Positions 1 through 8,425 of a stretch of 44,649 bases of DNA are shown piece after piece (positions within the stretch are counted from its first letter, which is position 1; every line of letters starts with the position of its first letter). The DNA comes from Propionibacteriaceae bacterium (GTDB taxonomy: Bacteria > Actinomycetota > Actinomycetes > Propionibacteriales > Propionibacteriaceae). The stretch spans positions 1-44,649 of the forward strand of contig JAUNKV010000025.1 of assembly GCA_030532575.1 (NCBI GenBank). Reading direction: 5' to 3'. The notes beneath the pieces are model-generated. The model was given only the letters and a program-made list of their open reading frames with translations. It was not told the origin of the DNA and made no database searches. The translations under genes and the position numbers were made by a program.

Positions 1-157
1 CCACTAATGGCCCTGCGCACGAGGAACCGAGCAATACGATGCGAGACCCGCGATGGTTGACGCCCAGGTGCCGAGCACCAAATGCCCTCCACCTACCCAG
101 AACCAGCAATGATTTCCGGTATTGTAGAGAAAGGCGCGCAGGCACAAGGAGTTTGAA
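1..157. other. Sequence upstream of dapA, no gene recognised
   Basis: The first frame stays open for only about 20 codons before a TGA near base 58. It could be the tail of an upstream gene (thyX or dapB would be usual neighbours), but nothing in it is recognisable. A weak TTGACG at 57-62 could be a -35 element, without a convincing -10. The useful signal is the AGGAG Shine-Dalgarno sequence just before the dapA ATG. Confidence 0.4.
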
Positions 158-1036
158 ATGGCAGCCTTTCCCCAATTGATGACCGCAATGGTGACCCCCT
201 TCACCGCAGAAGGGGCGGTAGATACCGAGGCCGCAGCCAAACTGGCCAACCATCTCATCGATCAAGGCTCCCAGGGGTTGGTGGTTACCGGTACCACGGG
301 CGAGAGTGCCACCATGACCAATGAAGAAGATGAGCTCATGTGGCGCTGTGTGATGGATGCTGTGGGGCATCGGGCCACGGTGATCGCCGGTGTGGGGCTC
401 AACGACACCGCCGAGAGTGTGCACCGGGCAGTGAACGCCCAAAAAGCGGGGGTCCATGGGATCATGGCGGTGGCCCCCTACTATGTCAAACCCAGCCAGC
501 AAGGAATGTTGCGCCATTTCACTACCATTGCGGCTGCTACAGAACTGCCGGTGCTGCTGTACAACATCCCTGGTCGCACGGGTATTGAAATTCTTCCAGA
601 AACCCTGCTCTCCTTGGCTGATGTGCCCAATATTGTGGGGGTTAAAGACGTAGTGGGCAGTGTAGAAAAAACCACGTGGCTGATGAATCGCGCCCCCGAG
701 GATTTTGGTGTTTGGAGTGGCGATGATGGCTCACTGATCGCTTGGCTGGCCATCGGGGCGGCAGGGATCGTGAGTGTGGCCGGGCACCTGGTTTCGCCAC
801 AAATGGCCGAAATGATTAAGGTTTTCCCCACCGACCCTGCGCGCGCCCTGGCTATCCATCGTGAATTGAGTGATCTTTGCTCTGTACTCTTTAGTGAGCC
901 CAACCCAGCCCCGGTGAAGGCAGGATTGCACGCGCTTGACTATTGTTTAGAAGTTCTCCGTTCGCCCATGGTTCCGGTTTCCGATGAAACCCGTGACAAC
1001 GTGATCGCTGCCATGAAGACAATTAATTTACTTTAA
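158..1036 (+). CDS. dapA: 4-hydroxy-tetrahydrodipicolinate synthase
   Basis: DapA condenses pyruvate with L-aspartate semialdehyde in the cytoplasm, the first committed step to lysine and meso-diaminopimelate. The 292-residue protein has the usual family length and TIM-barrel landmarks. GTTGES lies at about 45-50, YNIPGRTG at about 135-142 supplies the catalytic Tyr, and GVKD holds the Schiff-base Lys at about 163. The ATG at 158 follows AAGGAG at good spacing. rnj starts 18 bases downstream, giving the dapA-rnj-ftsK order common in Actinobacteria. Base composition is clearly lower in GC than the DNA after 3.8 kb, with many A/T-ending codons. The gene therefore belongs to the first, apparently foreign, segment of the contig. 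Confidence 0.95.
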   Translation: MAAFPQLMTAMVTPFTAEGAVDTEAAAKLANHLIDQGSQGLVVTGTTGESATMTNEEDELMWRCVMDAVGHRATVIAGVGLNDTAESVHRAVNAQKAGVHGIMAVAPYYVKPSQQGMLRHFTTIAAATELPVLLYNIPGRTGIEILPETLLSLADVPNIVGVKDVVGSVEKTTWLMNRAPEDFGVWSGDDGSLIAWLAIGAAGIVSVAGHLVSPQMAEMIKVFPTDPARALAIHRELSDLCSVLFSEPNPAPVKAGLHALDYCLEVLRSPMVPVSDETRDNVIAAMKTINLL

Positions 1037-1054
1037 TCCCTATTGAGGTGACTG

Positions 1055-2728
1055 ATGACACAGGCGCTTGCTACCGCGCTGCCCACGGATGGGACCACGA
1101 TTAGTTTTTATGGTGGCCTCGGTGAGATTGGGGCCAATATGTGTTCTATTGAACACAATGGCCATGCCATCATTGTTGATATTGGGGTGACCTTTCCTGA
1201 TGCCAACCATCCCGGCGTAGATTTAATTCTTCCCAATTGGGAAGATCTTATTCAACGTAAACCAGAGATTGACGGGGTTGTGCTCACCCACGGGCATGAA
1301 GATCACATTGGGGCGGTGCCCTTCTTTCTTCGTGATTTCCCTGGTGTCAAGGTGTATGGATCAAAACTCACCTTGGGATTATTACGCGCCAAATTAGAAG
1401 AACATCCCGGCACCCAATTAGAAGCCATTGAGGTTGAAGCTGGCGAGAGCCTCCCAGTGGGTAATTGGGATTTAGAATTCATTGCCGTTAATCACTCGAT
1501 TCCCGACTCCCTTGCGGTAGCTATCCATGGCCCCGACGGCACGATTGTGCATACCGGGGATTTCCGTATGGATCAAACCCCAATCGATAATCGCACCACC
1601 GATCTACCCCACCTCGCCCAACTCGGTGACCATGGAGTCGACCTGCTGTTGGCTGACTCCACCAATGCGTGTGTACCCGGATTGGTGCCGAGTGAACGAA
1701 CGGTAGGGGCCACCTTGCGTCGGGAGTTTGCGCGCGCCCATGGCCGGATCATCGTGACCACCTTTGCCAGCCATATTCACCGGGTTCAACAGGTGCTGGA
1801 CGCAGCCTTGGAAACCGGTCGAAAGGTAGCGTTTGTGGGTCGGTCGATGGTGCGTAACCTGCCCATCGCCCGTGCCCTGGGCTATGTGCACTACGAAGAC
1901 AGTGACATTGTTGATATTGAAGACGCCACCTCCCTGCCTGACCGTGAAGTCGCCGTATTGTGCACCGGTAGCCAAGGTGAACCCTTTGCAGCCTTAAGTT
2001 TGATGGCGGCGGGCACCCATCGATTCATCGCGATTGAATCAGGCGACACTGTGATCATGGCGTGCAGCCAAATCCCAGGCAATGAGGCCGCCATTTCGAA
2101 GGTAATCAACGGTTTGTACCGCCAAGGTGCCCGGGTGGTCGATTCGCGCAAAGAAAACGTGCACGTGTCTGGCCATGCGTCGGCAGATGAATTGTTGCTA
2201 TTCCACAATGTGGTTCGACCGCGTGCCTTTGTGCCGGTGCACGGGGAATACCGCCACCTCGTTGAACACGCCGAACTGGCCCGTCAAGCCGGGGTACCAG
2301 ATGACCAGGTGCAGGTGTGTTCGGATGGTGACCGCATCGTGATGCGTAAAGGGCAAGGTATTAGCCGTGCCCTTGGGTTTGCCCCCGGGCGCACCATGGT
2401 TGATGGCCTGAGCGTGGGTGATGTGGGTGCCAATGTGCTGCGTGCCCGCCAGCGCTTGAGTGCCGAGGGTGTGGTGATTGTGGCCGTACGCACCGACCGG
2501 AACGGCAAACTTGTGGAACGCCCCGAGATTATGCAACAAGGTTTGTTCTTTGAAGATGAACATCCTGAGCTGATCAGCCAAGCCGAAGATGCGGTGGCCC
2601 GTGCGTTGGCGCATCGGGCTGGGCCACGCACCGTGGCTGAACGGACTATCCACCAGACCATGGCGCAGTTCTGGCGTGAGATTCTGGGGCGCAAACCGGT
2701 TATCGTGCCGGTGGTGATGGAGGCTTAA
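1055..2728 (+). CDS. rnj: Ribonuclease J (metallo-beta-lactamase/beta-CASP family)
   Basis: RNase J is a cytoplasmic endonuclease and 5'-3' exonuclease that matures rRNA and degrades mRNA. At 557 residues it matches actinobacterial RNase J in length. The zinc site is visible as THGHEDH at about 78-84, with further ligands in NHSIPDS (about 146-152) and TGDF (about 167-170). The beta-CASP region follows (CTGSQGEP, then VSGHAS), and the final HGEY motif lies near 395. The ATG at 1055 has GAGGTG upstream. The stop shares its last A with the ftsK ATG, so the two are probably translationally coupled. Stretches such as 1381-1440 are below 50% GC, unlike anything in the later 40 kb. Confidence 0.95.
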   Translation: MTQALATALPTDGTTISFYGGLGEIGANMCSIEHNGHAIIVDIGVTFPDANHPGVDLILPNWEDLIQRKPEIDGVVLTHGHEDHIGAVPFFLRDFPGVKVYGSKLTLGLLRAKLEEHPGTQLEAIEVEAGESLPVGNWDLEFIAVNHSIPDSLAVAIHGPDGTIVHTGDFRMDQTPIDNRTTDLPHLAQLGDHGVDLLLADSTNACVPGLVPSERTVGATLRREFARAHGRIIVTTFASHIHRVQQVLDAALETGRKVAFVGRSMVRNLPIARALGYVHYEDSDIVDIEDATSLPDREVAVLCTGSQGEPFAALSLMAAGTHRFIAIESGDTVIMACSQIPGNEAAISKVINGLYRQGARVVDSRKENVHVSGHASADELLLFHNVVRPRAFVPVHGEYRHLVEHAELARQAGVPDDQVQVCSDGDRIVMRKGQGISRALGFAPGRTMVDGLSVGDVGANVLRARQRLSAEGVVIVAVRTDRNGKLVERPEIMQQGLFFEDEHPELISQAEDAVARALAHRAGPRTVAERTIHQTMAQFWREILGRKPVIVPVVMEA

Positions 2729-3903
2729 TGGCTCGACCAAAAACCAGCCAGGCGGATGCGCGCTGGCGGAGTATTGCTGGCGTTTTCTCATTAACTCTGG
2801 GTGCCCTGATCGCCCTTGGGATGTGGACTGGGGGAGCGGCAGGTGAAGTAGGCCGTTTGATCCACTTGGCGGTCCGCTGGGCCTTTGGCACCCCTGGGAT
2901 GGTGGTGCCCATCTTGTTAATTGGGCTGGGCATCTTGCAATTCCGCCGAGATGTGGATGAGATTGGCCCCCGGTTGGTATTTGCCACCTTATTAACCTTT
3001 ATAAGCAGCACCAGTCTGTGGCACTTGTTCGCGGGCATGCCCAGTGCCGAGACCGGCCTGGATGCCCTTCGTCACGCCGGTGGGGTGGTAGGGGCTACCG
3101 CCACCTTGAACTTGGCCAAAGCATTCTCGGTGTTTGGGGCTGGGTTCATTTTGGTGGTGCTCACCATCGCTGGGGTCTTGTTGCTCACCAATACCAGCGT
3201 GGCCACCGTGGTCGGCAATGCTCATCGTGCCCTCGATAAAGCCAACCATATGCGGCTTGTGGGCCAGGATGCCTTTGGCCAGTGGCAAGATAAGCGGGCC
3301 GAAGCTAAAGCCCTCAAGGCCGAACGTGACGCGCGCTTTGCACAAGAACAAGCCGCCCAGGCTGCTATTGATGCCTTCGAAGAGCAAGAAGCGGCACTAG
3401 CCACTGGCCATGGCACCCCAGCTGATAGTGAGCTCGCCCCACCCACCTTTGTTACTGATTTTGAAGCCGATAGCTACGGGGATGATCCGCTCGCCGACGG
3501 TTATGACGTTGACCCCTATGGTGACGAAGCCTATGCCGAGGGCTTGGAGGATGACGATCCCAATGCGATGACCATGGTGGATATGCCGCGGATTCAAGCA
3601 GGCAAACCCCCCGTTGAACGCACCCTGTTGCACCCGAGCCCCAACATCACAGGGGCTAATGCTCGGGTTGGGCGTAGTGTTCCAGCCTCACCCAATCCCA
3701 ACGCGCCGCACCGGAGTGGTGGGGTGGGGGCCCCCCGCACCCACAACAACCCGGCCCCACCCCCCCCCCCACATCTGCCGCGCTTCTCGGCCTCAGGCCG
3801 TGGCCTCCTCGGCCTTCGCGGTCACCGTCGCCGCGATGGGAGCACCCACCTGGGTCAGCGCCCAGCCGACGAGGGCGAACAGCAGGCCGAGCCCAGCCAC
3901 TAG
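2728..3903 (+). CDS. ftsK: DNA translocase FtsK, N-terminal membrane fragment only
   Basis: FtsK anchors at the division septum and pumps chromosome dimers to dif with a C-terminal RecA-like motor. Only the N-terminal part is present. There are about four membrane segments within residues 10-165, then a charged linker rich in Glu, Ala and Asp, then a Pro-rich stretch that ends in the C run at 3760-3770. The alpha, beta and gamma motor domains, some 500 or more residues, are absent. Beyond about 3770 the open frame to 3903 merely reads the opposite strand of the next gene, so the last 45 or so residues are not FtsK. The ATG overlaps the rnj stop. The truncation coincides with the abrupt composition change, so I favour a contig artefact over a natural pseudogene. 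Confidence 0.8.
   Translation: MARPKTSQADARWRSIAGVFSLTLGALIALGMWTGGAAGEVGRLIHLAVRWAFGTPGMVVPILLIGLGILQFRRDVDEIGPRLVFATLLTFISSTSLWHLFAGMPSAETGLDALRHAGGVVGATATLNLAKAFSVFGAGFILVVLTIAGVLLLTNTSVATVVGNAHRALDKANHMRLVGQDAFGQWQDKRAEAKALKAERDARFAQEQAAQAAIDAFEEQEAALATGHGTPADSELAPPTFVTDFEADSYGDDPLADGYDVDPYGDEAYAEGLEDDDPNAMTMVDMPRIQAGKPPVERTLLHPSPNITGANARVGRSVPASPNPNAPHRSGGVGAPRTHNNPAPPPPPHLPRFSASGRGLLGLRGHRRRDGSTHLGQRPADEGEQQAEPSH
3720..3792. other. Composition break / probable assembly or recombination junction
   Basis: A G-rich then C-rich palindromic stretch (3715-3745) and a run of 11 C (3760-3770) mark the end of recognisable ftsK. From 3793 an intact, very GC-rich gene lies on the opposite strand. 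The left side uses A/T-ending codons freely and the right side hardly at all. The exact breakpoint cannot be placed better than about 3740-3792 by eye. Confidence 0.7.
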
Positions 3904-4287
3904 GGCGGAGACGCCGAAGGCCATCACCGAGGTGAGCAGCGAGGAGCGCACGAAGTTGCCGGTCTCCACCATGGTGCGGGTCTTCTGAAGCTCCTCGGCC
4001 TTCTCCTTGTCCCCGGCCTGTTCGGCCTTGCTGACCTCAGCACCCAGCTCCGCATAGGTGAGCCCGTTAGAGGCCTGCATCGTGTGCTTCTTGACGACCT
4101 CGGCCTGGGCGAAGGCCGTGAGCGGCCCCTTCACCTCGGCCCCGGCGAAGTTGTCGGCATCCGGGGCAACGGTGATCTTCTCAGAAGCCAGCTGGGAGGA
4201 GGTGAGACCCCAGGTCATGGCTCCGGAGATGAGCATGACGACCCCGGCCGCGAGGACGAGCAGCCCAATGATCTTTGACGATTTCAT
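3793..4287 (-). CDS. Small two-helix membrane protein (often labelled 'aromatic ring-opening dioxygenase LigA')
   Basis: This 164-residue protein starts MKSSKIIGLLVLAAGVVMLISG, so an N-terminal hydrophobic helix lies at about 7-25. A second helix pair follows at about 118-145 (SVMAFGVSALVAGLGLLFALVGWAL). Between them lies a soluble segment with TYAELG and a Lys/Glu-rich stretch. I recognise the pattern from a common actinobacterial family carrying the LigA dioxygenase name in databases. No dioxygenase residues are visible and the name looks like a propagated error. Function is unknown, possibly at the cell envelope. It is the first intact gene right of the composition break and runs tail-to-tail with the ftsK fragment. 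Confidence 0.7.
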   Translation of the reverse strand: MKSSKIIGLLVLAAGVVMLISGAMTWGLTSSQLASEKITVAPDADNFAGAEVKGPLTAFAQAEVVKKHTMQASNGLTYAELGAEVSKAEQAGDKEKAEELQKTRTMVETGNFVRSSLLTSVMAFGVSALVAGLGLLFALVGWALTQVGAPIAATVTAKAEEATA

Positions 4288-4436
4288 GATGATGCCTGCT
4301 TTCAGGAACTAGATAGATGAACTTTCAAGTATTTACCTGACAAGAGTCCCTCACATCTCCGCTCAATGCAAGCAGGCCAGCCAATCGGCTGACAGATCTG
4401 GAGATTTCGCAGGCCCTCCCGACCCTCCCCCACAAA

Positions 4437-4509
4437 GCACGAATCGCCGAGAACGAACGCCTCACCGTCACATCACGACGCGCCAACGCTTTTCACCGGC
4501 GATTCGTGC
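4437..4509. repeat. 73-bp palindromic element, copy 1
   Basis: The element begins GCACGAATCGCCG and ends with the exact reverse complement CGGCGATTCGTGC, giving 13-bp perfect terminal inverted repeats. The interior is non-palindromic. A second copy lies exactly 100 bp on. Together they fill most of the 362-base gene-free stretch 4288-4649, in which I see no gene; the part from 4288 to 4436 shows nothing else I recognise. Confidence 0.8.
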
Positions 4510-4536
4510 CCAAACCCCACCGACAGGCCCAGACCA

Positions 4537-4609
4537 GCACGAATCGCTGAGAACGAGCGGTTCGCCGTCGCATCACGACGCGCCAGCGCTCTTCACCGGC
4601 GATTCGTGC
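4537..4609. repeat. 73-bp palindromic element, copy 2
   Basis: The length is again exactly 73 bp and the orientation matches copy 1. The interior is closely similar (shared CATCACGACGCGCCA). The left terminus has one change (GCACGAATCGCTG), while the right terminus is CGGCGATTCGTGC. The element lies about 40 bases beyond the stop of the permease gene on the minus strand, so it could also act as a 3' stem-loop for that transcript. Confidence 0.8.
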
Positions 4610-4649
4610 CCGGGTCTGAGCGACGGGGAGGCCCCGGGGCGGCTGCGGG

Positions 4650-6194
4650 TCAGCCGATCAGGGCCAGCAGCGGACCCTGCAGGAAGTAGACGACGAACAG
4701 TCCCGCCACCACGTACATCAGGGGGTGGACCCGGCCCGCGTGGCCACGGATCACCTTGATGAACACGTGCGCCAGGAAGCCGATCCCGATGCCGACGGTG
4801 ATGGAGTAGGAGAAGGGCATCAAGATGATGGTCAGGAACGCCGGGATGCCGACCTCCGGGTCGTTCCAGTCCACGTCCACCACCTGGGCGATCATCAGGA
4901 AGCCGACGAAGACCAGCACCGGGGCCGCGGCCTCCGAGGGCACGATGTTGACCAGTGGTGCGATGAACACCGAGGCCAGGAACGCCAGCCCCGTCACCAC
5001 CGAGGCGAACCCCGTACGGGCCCCCTCCCCGACACCCGCCGTCGACTCGATGTAGCAGGTGTTCGACGACACCGAGCCCAGACCACCGGCCACCGCACCG
5101 AAGGAGTCCACCAGCAGAATTCCGGTGACGTTCTCCGGCATCCCCTGATCGTCCAGCAGTTTGCCCTCGCTACCAACCGCCACCACGGTGCCCATCGTGT
5201 CGAAGAAGTCCGCCAACAGCAGCGAGAACACCAGCACCATCAGCGCCAGGAAGGTGGGGAAGGAGAACTTCCCGTCCACGAAGAATCCACCGACCATGTC
5301 CACCCGGAGCAGCAGCCCGAGGTCCGGGGCCTGGAAATTCGACAGCGCGGGTACGTTGAGCGCCCATCCGGTGGGGTTCTCGGTGCCGATGTGCGCGCCG
5401 AGGTGCAGGACGGCTTCGATGACCACCGCCAGCACCGTCGCCGCGATGATGGAGATCAGCATCGCGCCCTTGACCTTCAGCACGTGCAGCGCAACCAGCA
5501 GGAAGAACCCGACGATGAAGACCAGGATCGGCCACGACGACAGCGAACCGCCTATCCCGAGCTCCACCGGCGGGGCCCCGAGCGGCTTGCGGACCACTCC
5601 GGCGTTGATGAGGCCGACGAAGGCGATGAACAGCCCGATGCCCACCGAGATGGCGGTGCGGAGGGTCTTCGGCACCGCCTTGAACACCGCCGTGCGGAAC
5701 CCGGTGAGCACCAGGATGGCGATGATGATGCCCTCCCAGACCACCAGCCCCATCGCCTGCGGCCAGGTCATCTGCGGGGCGAGGGCGAAGGCGACGAGCG
5801 CGTTGAGGCCGAGCCCCGTGGCGATCCCGATGGGGAACCTCCCGATCACCCCCATGAGTATGGTCATCAGCCCCGCGATGAGCGCCGTTGCCGCCGCGAC
5901 CATACCGATGGAGGCGGCAATCGCGGCCCCGTTCTCCTCAGTCATCGCCGCATCCAGGAACTTCGGGGCACCCGAGATCAGCATCCCGTCACGGTCCGCA
6001 GCGGTGCCGATGATGAGCGGGTTGAGCGCGATGATGTAGGCCATCGCGAAGAACGTCACCAGGCCGCCACGCACCTCCCGGGCGAGCGTGGAACCACGTC
6101 GAGCGACACCGAAGTGCCGCTCGATCCAGGTTGCTTTGTCAGACGTGTCTGCACCGTCGTTGCGGCGCGCTGCTTTGGGGGATTTCATGACCAC
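4650..6194 (-). CDS. AzgA-type NCS2 purine permease (adenine/guanine/hypoxanthine)
   Basis: This 514-residue, about 12-14-helix membrane protein is probably a proton symporter for purine bases. The family signature GGLVTFFAMAYIIALNP lies near 44-60. The later SNTCYIESTAGVGEGARTG segment matches the substrate-site region of AzgA/PbuG/GhxP proteins. Length is slightly above the usual 430-480 because of an N-terminal tail and a long central loop. The start could be GTG at 6194 or ATG at 6188; neither has a strong Shine-Dalgarno sequence. No purine gene is adjacent, so the exact substrate cannot be read from context. Confidence 0.88.
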   Translation of the reverse strand: MVMKSPKAARRNDGADTSDKATWIERHFGVARRGSTLAREVRGGLVTFFAMAYIIALNPLIIGTAADRDGMLISGAPKFLDAAMTEENGAAIAASIGMVAAATALIAGLMTILMGVIGRFPIGIATGLGLNALVAFALAPQMTWPQAMGLVVWEGIIIAILVLTGFRTAVFKAVPKTLRTAISVGIGLFIAFVGLINAGVVRKPLGAPPVELGIGGSLSSWPILVFIVGFFLLVALHVLKVKGAMLISIIAATVLAVVIEAVLHLGAHIGTENPTGWALNVPALSNFQAPDLGLLLRVDMVGGFFVDGKFSFPTFLALMVLVFSLLLADFFDTMGTVVAVGSEGKLLDDQGMPENVTGILLVDSFGAVAGGLGSVSSNTCYIESTAGVGEGARTGFASVVTGLAFLASVFIAPLVNIVPSEAAAPVLVFVGFLMIAQVVDVDWNDPEVGIPAFLTIILMPFSYSITVGIGIGFLAHVFIKVIRGHAGRVHPLMYVVAGLFVVYFLQGPLLALIG

Positions 6195-6251
6195 GAGCGG
6201 GATTCTAGACCCACCACGCCGCCACGGCCTCCCCTCTTTCAGCCAGAATTT

Positions 6252-7025
6252 TCAGTCGAACAGTTGCTGGTCGATTCCGATGGTGTCGAAGACCGGTGCG
6301 GGGAGCTCCCGGGCGCGCTCGGCCCCGACGACATCGGAGTGACCACCGCAGCCGTGGCCGAGGCTGACCACCTTCGCATCCGACGGCGAGTACTCGTTGG
6401 CGCAGGCTCCGAACAGGGTGCCGAGCGAACCCCGAAGCGGCACGAAGTAGCCGCAGGAGGCACACGAGGCCGGAGCATGACGGCTGGCCTCGTCGTCGGC
6501 CCCGGGGGGACCGGCCAGCCAACGCTCGACCGCCGCGTCCCGGCCCGCCCGGGACAGCACCCGCTCCCGACCCAGCCCCAGCTCCGCGACGGTGGTGCGC
6601 AACTGCGCCCACTCGGTGGGGTCCGCGTCGGCGGGTAGATCGGTGGCCGCGAACCCCGGGTCCAGCCTGGGATCGTTGTCCGGAGTGGCCATGAGCATCC
6701 CGGGCCCGATGTCCCCGGCCTGGATGCGCTCCTCCCATGGCACCCACGCCGGAGCCAGCAGCGCCTCCTCGCCAGGCAGCAGCACGACCTCGTTGACGGT
6801 GGCGGCCCGGGCACGCGAGGCCCGGACCAGGGTCACCGCCCAGTGCCAGTCCCGGTAACCGTCCAGCAGGCAGGCGAAGGAGTGGGTGACCACACGGTCC
6901 TCCTCGGCCACCACCCCGAGGTGGTCGCCGACGGCCCGGGCGCCACCGGTCTCGACGGCGGCCTCCCGGGCCAGTTCCACGGCTCCGGCCGCAACGGAAT
7001 CCAGTTTCGCCACCGCCATGATCAC
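6252..7025 (-). CDS. DUF3027 family protein
   Basis: This 257-residue soluble protein belongs to an actinobacterial family of unknown function that I recognise from its conserved central part (VTHSFACLLDGYRDWHWAVT, then WVPWEERIQAGD). The C-terminal portion has two Cys in CASCGYFVPL and further Cys/His in GACANEY and GHGCGGHSD, which could bind a metal. That is inference from residue spacing. Its start overlaps the stop of the cold-shock gene upstream by four bases (ATGA), so the two are very likely translated together. The pairing suggests a role linked to RNA or stress response, but nothing in the sequence shows a reaction. Confidence 0.8.
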   Translation of the reverse strand: MIMAVAKLDSVAAGAVELAREAAVETGGARAVGDHLGVVAEEDRVVTHSFACLLDGYRDWHWAVTLVRASRARAATVNEVVLLPGEEALLAPAWVPWEERIQAGDIGPGMLMATPDNDPRLDPGFAATDLPADADPTEWAQLRTTVAELGLGRERVLSRAGRDAAVERWLAGPPGADDEASRHAPASCASCGYFVPLRGSLGTLFGACANEYSPSDAKVVSLGHGCGGHSDVVGAERARELPAPVFDTIGIDQQLFD

Positions 7026-7405
7026 AGCTCCAACTCGTCAGCCACCCGACGCAGCACCGTCGCGACCTTCGCCCCGTGTTTGTCATCGGGGTGGCGGCCA
7101 CGCCGGTAACCGTTGCCGAGCGAGTCCAGCATCTTGATCAGATCCTCGACGATCACCGCCATCGCCTCCGGCTTCTTGCGCGTGGCCTTCGACAGCGAGG
7201 CGGGCTGCTCGATGAGCCTGACCGACAGCGCCTGCTCACCGCGTCGCCCCTCCATCACCCCGAACTCGACCCGCTGGCCCACCCTGAGCGTGGTCACGCC
7301 GTCGGGCAGCACACCGGAGCGGACGTAGACGTCGCCGCCGCCGTCCTTGGAGATGAACCCGAACCCCTTGTCGGGGTCGAAGAAACGGACCTTTCCCGTG
7401 GGCAT
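7022..7405 (-). CDS. Cold-shock-domain protein with C-terminal extension
   Basis: Residues 1-65 form a cold-shock domain (MPTGKVRFFDPDKGFGFI), a five-stranded OB fold that binds single-stranded RNA or DNA. The RNP1 motif KGFGFI is intact. The RNP2 position reads VYVRSG instead of the usual VFVH, so the His is lost and one ring is replaced. A Lys/Arg-rich linker and a helical tail of about 60 residues follow, making 127 residues rather than the 67 of a classic CspA. The ATG is preceded by AAGGA at nine bases. The gene overlaps the DUF3027 gene by four bases. It may act as an RNA chaperone or regulator rather than a true cold-shock protein. Confidence 0.88.
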   Translation of the reverse strand: MPTGKVRFFDPDKGFGFISKDGGGDVYVRSGVLPDGVTTLRVGQRVEFGVMEGRRGEQALSVRLIEQPASLSKATRKKPEAMAVIVEDLIKMLDSLGNGYRRGRHPDDKHGAKVATVLRRVADELEL

Positions 7406-7482
7406 GGCAGTGGATCCTTCTGGTTGAGTTGATGGCAGGCCAGTCTATCGCGCCCGGCCAGGAGCACCAACGGGGAGGCCGA

Positions 7483-8271
7483 TCAGTGCCTCGACTCGGC
7501 GACCCCCGCCCGGTTCGCCACGATGTGGCGGAAGTAGTCCGCGTAGTGGAGCTTCGACGCGGCCGCCTCGTCCAGCACGACCAGAGCGCTCGGGTGGAAC
7601 TGCAGGATCGAGGCCGGGCACACCGCCGCGACCGGCCCCTCCACCATCGCCTGGACCGCGTCGGCCTTGTGCTCGCCGGTGACGACCATCACCAGGTGCC
7701 TGGCCTCCATGATGGTGCCGAGCCCCTGGGTGACGCAGTGAGTGGGAACCTGCTCCCCCTCGGCGAAGAACCGTGCGTTGTCGTCGCGGGTGCGCTGGGT
7801 GAGGGTCTTCACCCGGGTGCGCGAGGCGAAGGAGGAGGTGGGTTCGTTGAAGCCGATGTGGCCGTTGCTGCCGATGCCGAGCACCTGCACGTCGACGCCG
7901 CCGGCGTCCTTGATGGCCTGGTCGTACTCCGCTGCCGCGGCCGCCAGGTCCTGGGCGCTGCCGTTGGGGACGTGGACGCGGGCGGGGTTCATGCGCAGCG
8001 GTTCCACGACGGTGCGTCGGATGGTCTGCTTGTAGCTCAGCTCGTGTTCCGGGTCGATGCCGACGTACTCGTCGAGAGCGAACCCGACCGCGTGGGAGAA
8101 GTCGATGTCGCCGAGAACCGCACGGCGTGCCAACTCCTCGTACAGGGCCAGCGGCGAGCTTCCCGTCGCGAGGCCGAGCACCGGGGTGGGGAGACCTAGG
8201 AGCCAGTTGATCACCCGATCCGCCGCGACCTCGCCGACCTGACGTTCGTCGGAACAGATGACAACTTCCAT
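7483..8271 (-). CDS. nagB: Glucosamine-6-phosphate deaminase
   Basis: NagB converts glucosamine-6-phosphate to fructose-6-phosphate and ammonia, feeding amino sugars into glycolysis. The 262-residue length is typical. Landmarks are LATGSSP (phosphate binding, about 34-40), FALDEYVG with the catalytic Asp near 69, and GIGSNGHIGFNEP around 130-142 with the catalytic His. The ATG has a perfect AGGAGG six bases upstream. No nagA or nagE lies beside it, so the gene stands alone. A 26-bp inverted repeat sits about 35 bases upstream and may be an operator. Confidence 0.95.
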   Translation of the reverse strand: MEVVICSDERQVGEVAADRVINWLLGLPTPVLGLATGSSPLALYEELARRAVLGDIDFSHAVGFALDEYVGIDPEHELSYKQTIRRTVVEPLRMNPARVHVPNGSAQDLAAAAAEYDQAIKDAGGVDVQVLGIGSNGHIGFNEPTSSFASRTRVKTLTQRTRDDNARFFAEGEQVPTHCVTQGLGTIMEARHLVMVVTGEHKADAVQAMVEGPVAAVCPASILQFHPSALVVLDEAAASKLHYADYFRHIVANRAGVAESRH

Positions 8272-8305
8272 CGTTGGCCTCCTGGATCATTTCTTCCCGC
8301 AGAAT

Positions 8306-8331
8306 TGTTCACACGGGATGCGAAGTGAACA
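8306..8331. promoter_or_regulatory. Inverted repeat TGTTCAC-N12-GTGAACA between divergent nagB and a membrane protein gene
   Basis: Two perfect 7-bp arms are separated by 12 bases, placed 35 bases from the nagB start on the minus strand. A second small palindrome, CTCAGT-N5-ACTGAG, follows at about 8335-8351. Location and symmetry suit a repressor site, for example for a GntR- or LacI-type amino-sugar regulator. No regulator gene is adjacent, so the protein is unknown. Confidence 0.35.
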
Positions 8332-8425
8332 TTACTCAGTCAGAAACTGAGCAGCATCACTGGCCGGAGGTTCACCCGGCAAATGCTCAACCCGGGTGCG
8401 CGCAGGGCGCGATACTGTAGCTGTC

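Noticed and set aside
3793-4287. Aromatic ring-opening dioxygenase
   Set aside because: The database-style name for this family is not supported. The protein is a small membrane protein with no dioxygenase motif.
4725-6638. A 637-codon open frame antisense to the purine permease
   Set aside because: Its composition is almost all Arg, Asp, His and Glu, the typical shadow of a membrane protein gene read backwards.
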